Positions 43,467 through 52,100 of a stretch of 64,000 bases of DNA are shown piece by piece (position 1 is the first letter of the stretch; every line of letters begins with the position of its first letter). Origin of the DNA: Rhizobiales bacterium dw_265 (GTDB lineage Bacteria > Pseudomonadota > Alphaproteobacteria > Micropepsales > Micropepsaceae); assembly GCA_018449595.1 (NCBI GenBank), contig JAAVUU010000003.1:682001-746000 (forward strand), written 5' to 3'. The notes under the pieces are model-generated. The model was not told the origin of the DNA. It saw only the letters and a program-made list of their open reading frames with translations, and searched no databases. The position numbers were made by a program, and so were the translations under genes.

Positions 43467-43743
43467 TCTTGGGGACGAACGAACGGCTGGAAGGTGGTCA
43501 AGGCGTGATAAAAAAGCGCGTATTGCCGAGAGCCTGTGTAAGCCCAAGGCACTCGTCATGCGTTCACTGTCGAAGCCGGACAGAAGGGAATTCTCCTTAA
43601 CATTGTCCAACGGTGGTTGGGCCATGCGCGCATTGAGACGACTACCATTTATGCAAGCGCGATTGGAGATGAGGAACGCAATTTGGCCCGTAAAGCTTGG
43701 AGTTCTCTCGAACTTGCGATTTCCGAACGCACAGATCGCTAGA
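43467..43743 (+). pseudogene. Tyrosine recombinase (integrase) C-terminal remnant
   Basis: Pieces in different frames spell an integrase end. W-G-R-T-N-G-W-K-V-V-K-A (about 43471-43507) runs into stops, then C-K-P-K-A-L. After a one-base shift near 43553 follow R-H-A-F-T-V-E-A-G-Q-K-G and Q-R-W-L-G-H-A-R-I-E-T-T-T-I-Y-A, ending at TAG 43741-43743. The R-H and L-G-H boxes and the catalytic Tyr are recognisable. It cannot be active. Confidence 0.8.
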
Positions 43744-43772
43744 ATTTATTCTGCGTAATCAAGCAACCGAAT

Positions 43773-44291
43773 TCATCCCACTACGGGCACTCCTTTCACC
43801 GAGGCCAGACCATTTGGATGGCGACGAGCGAAATTCTCATAGTTTTTCTTGAAGGTCTCCGTTTCTTGAACCGTATCAAGCCATAGCTCGCAGCCTTGCA
43901 TAATCTCTTCGACGAATCGGTCTATTTGGATTAAAAACGTGTCGTTATGAATCTCGCAGTAGTGAATCGAGTAGTTGGAATAACCCGGTTCAACGAACAC
44001 GATTCTCGTCGGTCTTGGCTTTTGAGATTGCGCGAATTTGCCTTCATGAAGCAGACCGCAGCGAAAAGCGTAGCACTCTTCACCAGTGAAAGGATTATCT
44101 CTGCCCCGCATTTCTCTCAGCCTGGGGCGAGCCCAATTGTTATACCAATCGGCATATCTCTTGCCAGTTGTTAGGCCGGTTTCTGCACTCAAGGCTGCGG
44201 CCATATCTGGAATTGCGAGCGCGCTGATAAGCGCTACGTAGTAAAGGCCCGCATCCAAAGCCTTTCGCGTTTGAGAGACGAGATCACGCAA
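43773..44291 (-). CDS. Hypothetical protein, AT-richer cargo
   Basis: A 172-aa soluble protein. Segments Y-A-D-W-Y-N-N-W, C-Y-A-F-R-C-G-L-L-H-E-G and V-F-V-E-P-G-Y-S are notable. R-C-G-L-L-H-E-G recalls a pattern in proteins from mobile islands, but no family or function is assigned. By eye it is AT-richer than the backbone, which suggests separate acquisition. Confidence 0.65.
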   Translation of the reverse strand: MRDLVSQTRKALDAGLYYVALISALAIPDMAAALSAETGLTTGKRYADWYNNWARPRLREMRGRDNPFTGEECYAFRCGLLHEGKFAQSQKPRPTRIVFVEPGYSNYSIHYCEIHNDTFLIQIDRFVEEIMQGCELWLDTVQETETFKKNYENFARRHPNGLASVKGVPVVG

Positions 44292-44688
44292 TTGCGGTAC
44301 TTCTCATTCCCAGATGGTGGTCGGATTATGTCGCTATCGTCTGGGACCAAATTCGTACATTTGAGCCTTGTAGGCAAGATTGGACCACTGGGCCGGTTCA
44401 TCTGCCCGCCAGTGAACAGAATACAGCAAATTGTTCAGGCGCCGGAGTTCACCCTCAGTCCGCAGGGGGGCTGGTCTCGACTTCTCCTGACCGACTGCGA
44501 CGAACCAAAACGCGCCCAGAGCGGCCATGTCCGCCGTCAAAAGCGGTCATTCAGCCGAAGTCCCCCTGACTGCGGCGATCCGACTACGGAATGGATCAAA
44601 GCACGCAGCGCCGAATGTCCCATGGCTTGCGGACCCCGAACGACGTCCTTGGGGGCGCGTCAGATAACGAAATCAAGAGAGCCAAGAA
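44292..44688. other. Mostly non-coding, one doubtful small frame
   Basis: About 400 bp. A minus-strand frame (44334-44540, TTG or internal ATG start) could encode about 65 residues, but no ribosome site or family supports it. Nothing else is seen before the ssb terminator. Confidence 0.3.
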
Positions 44689-44712
44689 GCCCGGCGGCAA
44701 CAGCCGCCGGGC
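44689..44712 (-). terminator. Hairpin downstream of ssb
   Basis: GCCCGGCGGC (44689-44698), loop of 4, GCCGCCGGGC (44703-44712), a perfect 10-bp stem 15 bp after the ssb stop. The following T content is modest (TTCTTGG). Confidence 0.65.
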
Positions 44713-44726
44713 CTTCGGCGCCCGGC

Positions 44727-45131
44727 CTAGAACGGGATTTCGTCGTCGATCTCGTCCCGGCCGGTCGTGCCCTCCTGGGCGGACTTGGGGCGGCGGAGGA
44801 ATTCGACGGTCTCCGCGATGACCTCGCAGCCGTAGCGCTTGACGTTGTCCTTGTCCGTCCACTCGGAATAGTGGAGCCGGCCCAGAACGAACACCTTGGT
44901 GCCCTTCTCGCAATACTGCTCCACGGCCTTGGCCTGGCCGTTGAAGCAGGTGACGCGGTGCCACTCGGTGTCCTGGACACGCTGGCCGTCCTTGTCGAGG
45001 ACCGGCTTGCCGTCGTGGTAGCGGGGACGCGAGGTGGCGAGGCTGAAAGTGGTGACATGGGTGCCGTTATTGGTGTGGCGGCTTTCAGGGTTTTTGCCGA
45101 TATGGCCGAGAAGAATGGCGATGTTCTGCAT
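44727..45131 (-). CDS. ssb: Single-stranded DNA-binding protein
   Basis: A 134-aa SSB with the OB-fold (N-I-A-I-L-L-G-H-I-G-K-N-P-E, T-E-W-H-R-V-T-C-F, Y-C-E-K-G-T-K-V-F-V-L-G-R-L) and the acidic tip D-D-E-I-P-F for partner binding. The linker is short. Element-borne SSBs protect incoming ssDNA. ATG 45131 is chosen because the OB-fold starts there. Structured DNA lies upstream. Confidence 0.95.
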   Translation of the reverse strand: MQNIAILLGHIGKNPESRHTNNGTHVTTFSLATSRPRYHDGKPVLDKDGQRVQDTEWHRVTCFNGQAKAVEQYCEKGTKVFVLGRLHYSEWTDKDNVKRYGCEVIAETVEFLRRPKSAQEGTTGRDEIDDEIPF

Positions 45132-45152
45132 GATCAAGTCTCCGTTCGCTTT

Positions 45153-45174
45153 ACCGGGGGACCATCCCTCCGGC
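45153..45174 (-). promoter_or_regulatory. Leader hairpin of ssb (family B)
   Basis: On the minus strand GCCGG-A-GGGA, loop TGG, TCCC-C-CCGGT, a stem with one A-C mismatch, about 20 nt before the start; the ACGGAGA ribosome site follows. The same plan, mismatch included, occurs before the gcrA homologue at 60835. Confidence 0.5.
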
Positions 45175-45243
45175 GAGACCCGGCCAAGTCCGTCGCGGGA
45201 CGCTGGCAACCGACAAAATCCAAATAAAAAATGTCGGCTTGCC

Positions 45244-45305
45244 CTCTTGGGCCCGGAGTGGTGCGGGCAGGCGCTTCAGCGCCAACCCGGTCCGGAGCCC
45301 AAGAG
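45244..45305 (-). repeat. 9-bp inverted repeat upstream of ssb
   Basis: CTCTTGGGC (45244-45252) pairs with GCCCAAGAG (45297-45305); adjacent CCGGA/TCCGG and an inner GGCGCT/AGCGCC extend it. A likely long hairpin in the ssb 5' region. The rest of the gap to 45553 shows no gene. Confidence 0.55.
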
Positions 45306-45553
45306 AGTTGCCACGCGCCCCCCGAACGGGCTTAGGGGATCGGATAGTCGGAGGGATCGACATCCGGTGAGATGCAGGCGGGATTGGAATGCGAACCGTC
45401 ATTGTCGGCATCGGTGAGTACCTCCGAAGTAGGCACATCGTCGCCAACCCTGGCGTCTTGCAAGACCGCCACAGCGTTCATCGTGCAAAGACAAGCGGTA
45501 GCGTGCAATCGGCGGATCTGGTTCGCCGATGCACCGCCAGCCGTCAGGCTAGG

Positions 45554-46006
45554 TCAGGCCGGAGAGTGCGTTTGCGGAAGGGTAGGGGTGCTTTCGTAGG
45601 TCACGATCCGCTGCCAGGACAGGACGCCGATGTAGAGCGCTGCTGCGATCGCCGCCGTCTGCTGCCACCCGCCCGCCAAGCCGGCCATGGCCGCGATCTG
45701 TAGGCCGGCGAAATAGCCGATGGCCGCGCAGGGCGCCGCGAAGGCCAACGCCACGATCCCGCGCAAGGCGACCGAGCGAGACCGCTTGAACAGTTCATGC
45801 CAGGCGACATAGACGCAAATGGCCGCAAGCAGCCCGCCACCCAGGGGCACAAAGATGCCGGGCTGGTGACGGTAAAGACCGAGGAACACCAGCAGGCCGA
45901 CCCAGAAGGGCATGGCGTAAACGGCGAGTTCGCGGATCAACATCCACGCGAGATACAGGAAGAGACCGCCACCAAGAACGAAACCAATTGCCAGCATGAC
46001 ATCCAT
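45554..46006 (-). CDS. Polytopic membrane protein, unknown
   Basis: A 150-aa protein with about four or five hydrophobic segments (5-24, 32-47, 52-70, 82-104, 108-128). No family recognised. ATG 46006 places the first helix right at the N-terminus. It lies between ssb and vapC in the backbone. Confidence 0.6.
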   Translation of the reverse strand: MDVMLAIGFVLGGGLFLYLAWMLIRELAVYAMPFWVGLLVFLGLYRHQPGIFVPLGGGLLAAICVYVAWHELFKRSRSVALRGIVALAFAAPCAAIGYFAGLQIAAMAGLAGGWQQTAAIAAALYIGVLSWQRIVTYESTPTLPQTHSPA

Positions 46007-46156
46007 GCCTTTCGCCGCGGGATTGCGACGGCATGAAAATAGACTGATCCGCGGATCGGCCAAAATCAATTTTGCGAGGTCATGCGCAAAATATCGCCGT
46101 TGCAAAAGCTGTGCCTGCCGCCCGGTGAGTAGAATCCCCAATGCGCGCAGTTGAGG

Positions 46157-46555
46157 TCACGCAAATGGATTGGCAATGCGCAACCGGCTATCGATGACCA
46201 TGCCGTGTTGCATATCTTCGGACCATAGTGTGTCAGACCCGGCGGCCAGAGCGGTTGCGATCATCAGGGAATCATAAATGCCCAGGCGATGCCGTTCGGC
46301 AATCGCGAGCGCCGTGTCATGGGCAGGAAGGTCGACCGGCACGACGTCCCGCAGGACGGCCCGCAACGAGGCGAGTGCCAGCTTGAGTTCGATCCAGTCC
46401 ATACCGAGCTTGCGCCGGCCGATATTGGCGAACTCGTTCAGGCCTTGGACGCTGGTGATGCAATCGCCGGCGAGGAGTTCCTGGGCCCTGGCTGCCCGCG
46501 GGTCGTTGGTGAAGGCGTAGATCAGGACATTGCTGTCCAGAAACTCAGCGGGCAT
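46157..46555 (-). CDS. VapC-like PIN-domain toxin
   Basis: A 132-aa PIN ribonuclease. Acidic residues: D in F-L-D-S-N-V-L-I-Y (6), E in L-N-E-F-A-N-I (about 40), D in I-Y-D-S-L-M-I-A-T-A-L (about 94), and S-E-D near 112. Overlaps the AbrB antitoxin by 11 bp. Appears intact. Confidence 0.92.
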   Translation of the reverse strand: MPAEFLDSNVLIYAFTNDPRAARAQELLAGDCITSVQGLNEFANIGRRKLGMDWIELKLALASLRAVLRDVVPVDLPAHDTALAIAERHRLGIYDSLMIATALAAGSDTLWSEDMQHGMVIDSRLRIANPFA

Positions 46556-46775
46556 TGGCTTCGTCGCGGTCGAACTTCCAGTCGGGGGGGAGCTGCTTGG
46601 CGAAAGACCGGATACGGTCGAGCGCCTGGGCGCGGGCCCGGTTGCGGGCGATACCAAAGCTGCGGGCACCGGCGACGTGAACCTCGACATCGTCGCCGTC
46701 CTTCAGCTGAAGTGCTTCGACGACGGCGCTGGGAAGGCGGATTGCGAGGCTGTTGCCCCATTTGCTGACCTGCAT
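46545..46775 (-). CDS. AbrB/MazE-family antitoxin
   Basis: A 76-aa swapped-hairpin antitoxin: V-S-K-W-G-N-S-L-A-I-R-L-P and L-K-D-G-D-D-V-E-V are classic AbrB/VapB elements. The C-terminal part (L-P-P-D-W-K-F-D-R-D-E-A-N-A-R) is the usual toxin-binding tail. Probably autoregulates the pair. Confidence 0.92.
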   Translation of the reverse strand: MQVSKWGNSLAIRLPSAVVEALQLKDGDDVEVHVAGARSFGIARNRARAQALDRIRSFAKQLPPDWKFDRDEANAR

Positions 46776-46861
46776 GGTGGCCTCAAATGATATACATATG
46801 TAATGTATATCCAAGGCGGGCGACGGTCAATCCCACCAGGTGGGCGATGCGGAGATGGGGC

Positions 46862-47797
46862 TTACGCCCCACCCCGCTTGAGCCGCAGGGGCGAGAAGCC
46901 GTGCAGGCGATGCACCTCGCGCGCCAGGTGCTCCTGGATGCCGGTGCCGTCGCAGATCACGGCGCCGCGGAGGTTCTCGCGCAGGATCGCGTCGTTGCGC
47001 TTGAAGGGCGCGGCGTTGCCGAAGCGGCGTTCGGGCTTGAAGGGGATGGCCGTCACCTTGCGGCTGCCGGCCCAGCCCACAGCGATGATGTCGGCGCCGT
47101 GGATGTTGGCGGTGTGGAGCAGCACCATGTCCGGATACTTCGCCTTCACCTTGTCGAGCGCGTCCCAGATCAGCCGGTGATTGTCGAAGTCGAGCCCGCC
47201 GCTGAAGGCGATCAGCGCTCCGGCCGGAATGAGTACCTGGGTTTCTGCCCGCTGCTTGGCCCGCACGAAGTCCCGGCTGGCGACCACCGAAGCCGTCATG
47301 GTGCGATGGTTGACCATGGAGCCCGTGAACGGCCGCCAGGGCGTACCAAGGATCTGCTCGTAACGCTCGGCGGCGAGGTCGCGGAGTTGCTCCATGCCGT
47401 CGCGGCGGTCGAGGAGCACCTGGCCGTCGGCGATAAGGCGCTCGATCTCGACCGACCGGATCTCCGAGCCATCCTGGTACTTCTGCGAGGCCTTCTGCGC
47501 ATCTTCGTTCTCGTCCAGCTTGCGCTGGACCCGGTCGATGCCGCGGTGGAAAAGATTGACCGCGCCCCAGAGGAGATCGGACAGGTCGGGAGCGAGGCGC
47601 GTGTCCTGGAGCGTGGCGGCGAGGCCGTCGAACATCTCGGCGATCGCGCCCTGCATTTCGGCTTCCTCGGGAAGCGGGCGGGCGTCTTCTTCGTCGTAAG
47701 TAGGTCGATAGCCGGTGAGTTCGAAGGCTTCCATGGCCTCGGCGGTGGGGGAAGAGGTGTGTTCGGGTTCGTAATCGTCGTCGTGGCGGTTCGTCAT
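46862..47797 (-). CDS. DUF2493 (SLOG-like) protein
   Basis: A 311-aa protein. An acidic N-terminus is followed by a helical part. The C-terminal SLOG-type nucleotide-binding domain has A-L-I-A-F-S-G-G-L-D-F, I-W-D-A-L-D-K-V and H-G-A-D-I-I-A-V-G-W-A. Part of the standard backbone set with the toprim and helicase genes. SLOG domains bind nucleotide ligands; the role here is unknown. The start at 47797 follows a structured leader. Confidence 0.85.
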   Translation of the reverse strand: MTNRHDDDYEPEHTSSPTAEAMEAFELTGYRPTYDEEDARPLPEEAEMQGAIAEMFDGLAATLQDTRLAPDLSDLLWGAVNLFHRGIDRVQRKLDENEDAQKASQKYQDGSEIRSVEIERLIADGQVLLDRRDGMEQLRDLAAERYEQILGTPWRPFTGSMVNHRTMTASVVASRDFVRAKQRAETQVLIPAGALIAFSGGLDFDNHRLIWDALDKVKAKYPDMVLLHTANIHGADIIAVGWAGSRKVTAIPFKPERRFGNAAPFKRNDAILRENLRGAVICDGTGIQEHLAREVHRLHGFSPLRLKRGGA

Positions 47798-47868
47798 GGG
47801 TGATCTCCGATGAGGGGGACCGCGCGACGCTCGCGCGGCCTTCACGGCAGTCGGAAGCCGGGGCCGGG

Positions 47869-48027
47869 CCGGGTCCGCACCCGAGGCCATGCGAAAAACC
47901 CAACAAAAGCGTGGCCGACGGCGAAGACGGCGAAAGGCGCGGCTATTTTGCTTCGCGCTGCAAAGCGTCCCCGCATGACCCGCGGGGACGCGGCGGAAAA
48001 TAGCCGCGCCCGCCGTTGCGGACCCGG
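47869..48027 (-). ncRNA. Nested inverted-repeat element between toprim and DUF2493 genes
   Basis: Three nested arms: CCGGGTCCGC/GCGGACCCGG (47869-47878 with 48018-48027), GGCGCGGCTATTTT/AAAATAGCCGCGCC (47936-47949 with 47997-48010, 14 bp perfect), and GCGTCCCCGC/GCGGGGACGC (47965-47974 with 47982-47991). It could be a leader RNA of the DUF2493 gene, a terminator complex, or a protein-binding DNA site. CCGCGCGA-GCG-TCGCGCGG at about 47820-47838 adds another hairpin near the start codon. Confidence 0.5.
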
Positions 48028-48131
48028 TCCGGGTCTGGCCCGATCCGACGCTCTCTGAAGGCCGTGCGTCCCGCGCGCTCTGCCCCAAAGGCAAGATCAC
48101 CCGCGAAGCGATACGGCGGCGAACCCGAACC

Positions 48132-49187
48132 TCACGCCGTTCCGGCCACCCCAGGCCCATCGGAGAGCCAAACGCGATGCTCGGGCCGGAGTTGCGACGA
48201 CAGCGCCGCGCGCATTCCCGCGACACCCAGGGCAACCAGATCGTCGTTGAAATCGCCGGCCCCCGGCGACAGCACCCGCGTCTCAAACCCTTCCGCTAGG
48301 CCGCGCGCGGTCAAAACCTCCACGGCCATGTCACCAGCCGGGTCCGCATCGCGGGCGATGTAGAGGAGGCGCAGACTGGCCGGAAGCAGAAGAGCGGCGA
48401 GGTGGCTGGCGGAGATCGCCGCCACCATCGGTAGATGAGGCAATGCGCACCGCAGCGACAGCATGGTCTCGATGCCCTCGCCGGCGGCGAGCACATCGTC
48501 GGCCACGCCGAAGCGGATCGCATGGCCCAGGACGTTGCCCATGGCCCGGCGCGGGGTTTCCACCGGGGCTTTGTCCTGGCCGGAGGGATCGAGCCAGGTG
48601 CGGGTCACGGCGGTGATGCGGCCGTCCAGATCGGTGACCGCCGCAATGATGGCCGGAAAGGTGACCAAGGGTGCGTCGGTCTCCGGACGATAGTAGCAGC
48701 GCGGATGAAAGCGCAGCGGATCGTGGGGAAGGATCATGCCGATATGCCGGTGCTGCAGATAGGCTTCACCCAGGCTGCCAAGCAGCGGTCCCGAACGGGC
48801 AAACAGACGCCGGGCGGCCTCGGTGCGCGAGACTGACGGCCGGCGCGGGCCTTGGCTCAGCCCTGGCGGCGGCTCGGGACGCGGCAGGCGGAGGAAGGAT
48901 CTGGCCTCATCCAGCACATCGCGCAGCTGGGTGAGGCCGCGATTGAGCCGGATGAGATCGAGCAGGTCGCCATGCTGGCCGGTGGATGCGTCCGACCATT
49001 TGCCCGGCGCGCCCTTGCCGTCGCCGGAGCCCTTCAAACGGACATAGAGGCTGCGGCCCGGATGGTTGTCGATGTCGCCCACCTGCCAATAGCCGCCGTG
49101 ACGGCGGCCATTGGACAGATAGTGGCGGCACACCGCCTCGGCGTTTTGTGCCAGGCGCTGCGAGAGATCGGAAGCCGGTGACGACAT
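48132..49187 (-). CDS. Toprim-domain (primase-like) protein
   Basis: A 351-aa protein. The N-terminus holds G-R-S-L-Y-V-R-L-K-G, W-S-D-A-S-T-G-Q-H-G-D-L-L-D-L, a mobile-element primase feature. The toprim part has L-A-A-G-E-G-I-E-T-M-L-S near 235 and L-L-Y-I-A-R-D-A-D-P-A-G near 275, with acidic metal ligands. Lies directly after the giant helicase gene, only 7 bp apart. Probably primes the transferred strand or ICE replication. Confidence 0.9.
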   Translation of the reverse strand: MSSPASDLSQRLAQNAEAVCRHYLSNGRRHGGYWQVGDIDNHPGRSLYVRLKGSGDGKGAPGKWSDASTGQHGDLLDLIRLNRGLTQLRDVLDEARSFLRLPRPEPPPGLSQGPRRPSVSRTEAARRLFARSGPLLGSLGEAYLQHRHIGMILPHDPLRFHPRCYYRPETDAPLVTFPAIIAAVTDLDGRITAVTRTWLDPSGQDKAPVETPRRAMGNVLGHAIRFGVADDVLAAGEGIETMLSLRCALPHLPMVAAISASHLAALLLPASLRLLYIARDADPAGDMAVEVLTARGLAEGFETRVLSPGAGDFNDDLVALGVAGMRAALSSQLRPEHRVWLSDGPGVAGTA

Positions 49188-49194
49188 GGCACCC

Positions 49195-52100
49195 TCACGC
49201 GGCCTTGTCGGTGAGACCGACCAGCGGGTGGCGCTCCAGCAGGCGACCCAGTACCTCTGGTCCCTGGACGCCCGCCGGCACGAACAGTCGCAGCTTCCAG
49301 CTGACGATCTCGGACATCAGGCCCATGGCCTTCAGCCGGTCGAGCATCGCGTCGTGAAAGCCGACCAGTTCGAAGCGATGTTCGCCCATCACCCGCGCCC
49401 GGCGGACCACCATCCCATCCTGCAAGGTGAGAATGGTCTTGCCGTCCTGCAGGAGTCCCCAAGCCTGGTCGGGTGTGAGGCTGGGCGCTTCGTCATTGGC
49501 GGCGGCGATCCAGGCGGCGCTGACGCGCCGGCCGATCACCCGTTCGCCAGCGTCGGTCTGCAGGCGATAAACGCGGCAATGTTCATCCGGGAGCCGCTTC
49601 CAGATTGGCAGCAACAAGCCGGTGACGATGTGAAGGTCGGAGTCGGTGAACTCGGGAAGCTCGGCCAGTTCCTTTTTCCAGGCCTGGCGGAAGGTGTTGG
49701 AATCCGTCTCTTCCCAACGCGTCTCGCCCAAGGCCTCAAGGCCGATGGTGACACCGTCCATGGGACGCAACAATCGGACCCGCCGCTCCACCGTGCCGTC
49801 ATCGAGCATCAGACTGGGCGCACCCACGCGCACACAGGCCCGGCCCGATTGCGCGTTGATCATCAGCGCCGCACTGGGCTCCTCGGCCTGTTCCAATGCC
49901 TGCGCCAGGGTGAGGGGTTTGTTGCGGTCGCGGCGGCGGATCGTGTAGGCCACCGTTTCCGCGCCGCTACCCGGATGGGTATAGACCGTGCGCCGTTCCG
50001 TGATGGAGAGGCTTTCGGCGTCGATGGTCTCCAGTCCCCGGTCGTAGATGCCGGCGGCGATGGCGCCCTCGATCTTGCCCCGGAGCAGATCCTCGAAAGC
50101 GGTGAAGATAAGGTTCTGCATTCGGATGGTGAGCGCCAGGAGCCGGTTGAGGAAGGTGGTGATGGGCGGCAACTCCTCCTTCAGCGAACCGTCCTTATCG
50201 GTGAGGGAAAGGCCCGTCGCCGCCTGGAAGGCTTCGAGCGAACAGCCTTCGATCTTGCCGCGATGGAGCAGCAGATAGAACTGGCGCAGCGCGTCGCGCG
50301 CATAATGGGATTCCAGATTGTCGTCAGCGCGGAACAGGCCCTGGCCGCCGGTCTGGCGTTGGCCCTTGGTGATGGCACCCAGCGTGTCCAGCCTGCGGGC
50401 GATGGTGGAGAGAAACCGCTTCTCGGCCTTCACATTGGTGGCAATAGGCCGGAACAGGGGCGGCTGCGCCTGGTTGGTGCGATTGGAACGGCCCAGGCCC
50501 TGGATGGCGGTATCGGCCTTCCAGCCCGCTTCCAGCAGGTAATGGACCCGTAGGCGCTGGTTCCTGGCTTTGAGGTCCGCATGATAACTGCGCCCCGTGC
50601 CGCCCGCGTCCGAGAAGATCAGGATCTGCTTCACATCGTCCATGAAGGCTTGGGCCTCGATGAGATTGGCGGACGGGGCGCGGTTCTCGACGCAGAGCCG
50701 TTCGCCCTTGCGCACGATCCTGCGGGAGCGTCCCGTGACCTCGGCCACAACGCCGGCGCCAAAGCGGTGGATGATCTGGTCGAGTGCGCCCTGGACCGGA
50801 GGCAGGGCGGCCAGCTTCTCGATCATGCGGTCGCGCCTTGCCACGGCCTCGCGCGAGACCACCGGATTGCCGGCCTCGTCCATGACGGGCCGGGAACTGA
50901 TATTGCCTTCCTCGTCGGTGAAAGGTTCGAAAAGCTGGGTCGGGAAGGAATTGGCGAGATAGTCGAGCACATACTCGCGCGGGGTGATGTCCACCTGGAC
51001 ATCATTCCATTCCTCGGTGGGAATTTCGGCCAGGCGGCGTTCCATCAGCGCCTCGCCGGTCGAGACGATCTGGATCACTGGGGCATGGCCAAGCTCCAGG
51101 TCGCGCATCACCGCCTTGAGAAGGCTGGGCGTCTTCATCGCGGTGATGAGATGGTTGAAGAAGCGCTGCTTGGCGCTCTCGAAAGCGGACCGCGCCGCCG
51201 CCTTCGCCCGGCTGTTCAGGGTGCCGGAGTCGCTGGTGATATTGGCGGCCCGCAGCGCGGCGTCCAGGTTGTTATGGATGACCTGGAAGGCGTCCGCATA
51301 GGAATCGTAAATGCGGATCTGCTCCGGCGTCAGCCGATGCTCCAAAAGTTCGTACTCGACGCCCTCGTAAGAGAGCGAGCGGGCGGCATAGAGGCCGAGC
51401 GCCTTCAAGTCGCGGGCCAGAACCTCCATGGCGGCGACGCCGCCGGCCTCGATGGCCTGCACGAACTCGGCGCGGTCGCCAAAGGGAAAGTCGGTGCCGC
51501 CCCACAATCCCAAACGCTGGGCGTAGGCAAGATTGTGAACGGTGGTGGCGCCAGTGGCGGAGACATAGACAATGCGCGCATTGGGAAGGGCATTCTGCAG
51601 TTGCAGGCCCGCCCGGCCCTGTTGGGACGGGGCCTGGTCGCCGCGCTCGGAGGTCGAGCCGGCGGCATTGGCCATGGCATGGGATTCGTCGAACACGATC
51701 ACGCCGTCAAAGTCGCGGCCCAACCAATCCACGATCTGCTGGACGCGCGAAACCTTTTCCTCCTTGGCGTCGGAGCGTAGCGTGGCATAGGTGGCGAAAA
51801 GGATGCCCTGCTCCAGCTTCACCGGCGCGCCCTGGCGGAAGCGCGACAGCGGTTGGACCAGGAGCCGTTCCTGTCCCAGCGCCGACCAGTCGCGTTGCGC
51901 GTCCTCGATCAGCTTGTCGGACTTGGAGACCCACACCGCCCTGGTGCGGCCCTGGCACCAATTGTCCAACACGATGCCGGCGACCTGGCGGCCCTTGCCC
52001 GCGCCGGTGCCGTCGCCCAGCATCCAGCCGCGGCGGAAGCGCACCGCGCCCTCCGTGTCATCGGAAGCCGCCGAGACCTGGTCGTAGGTGGCGTCGACCG

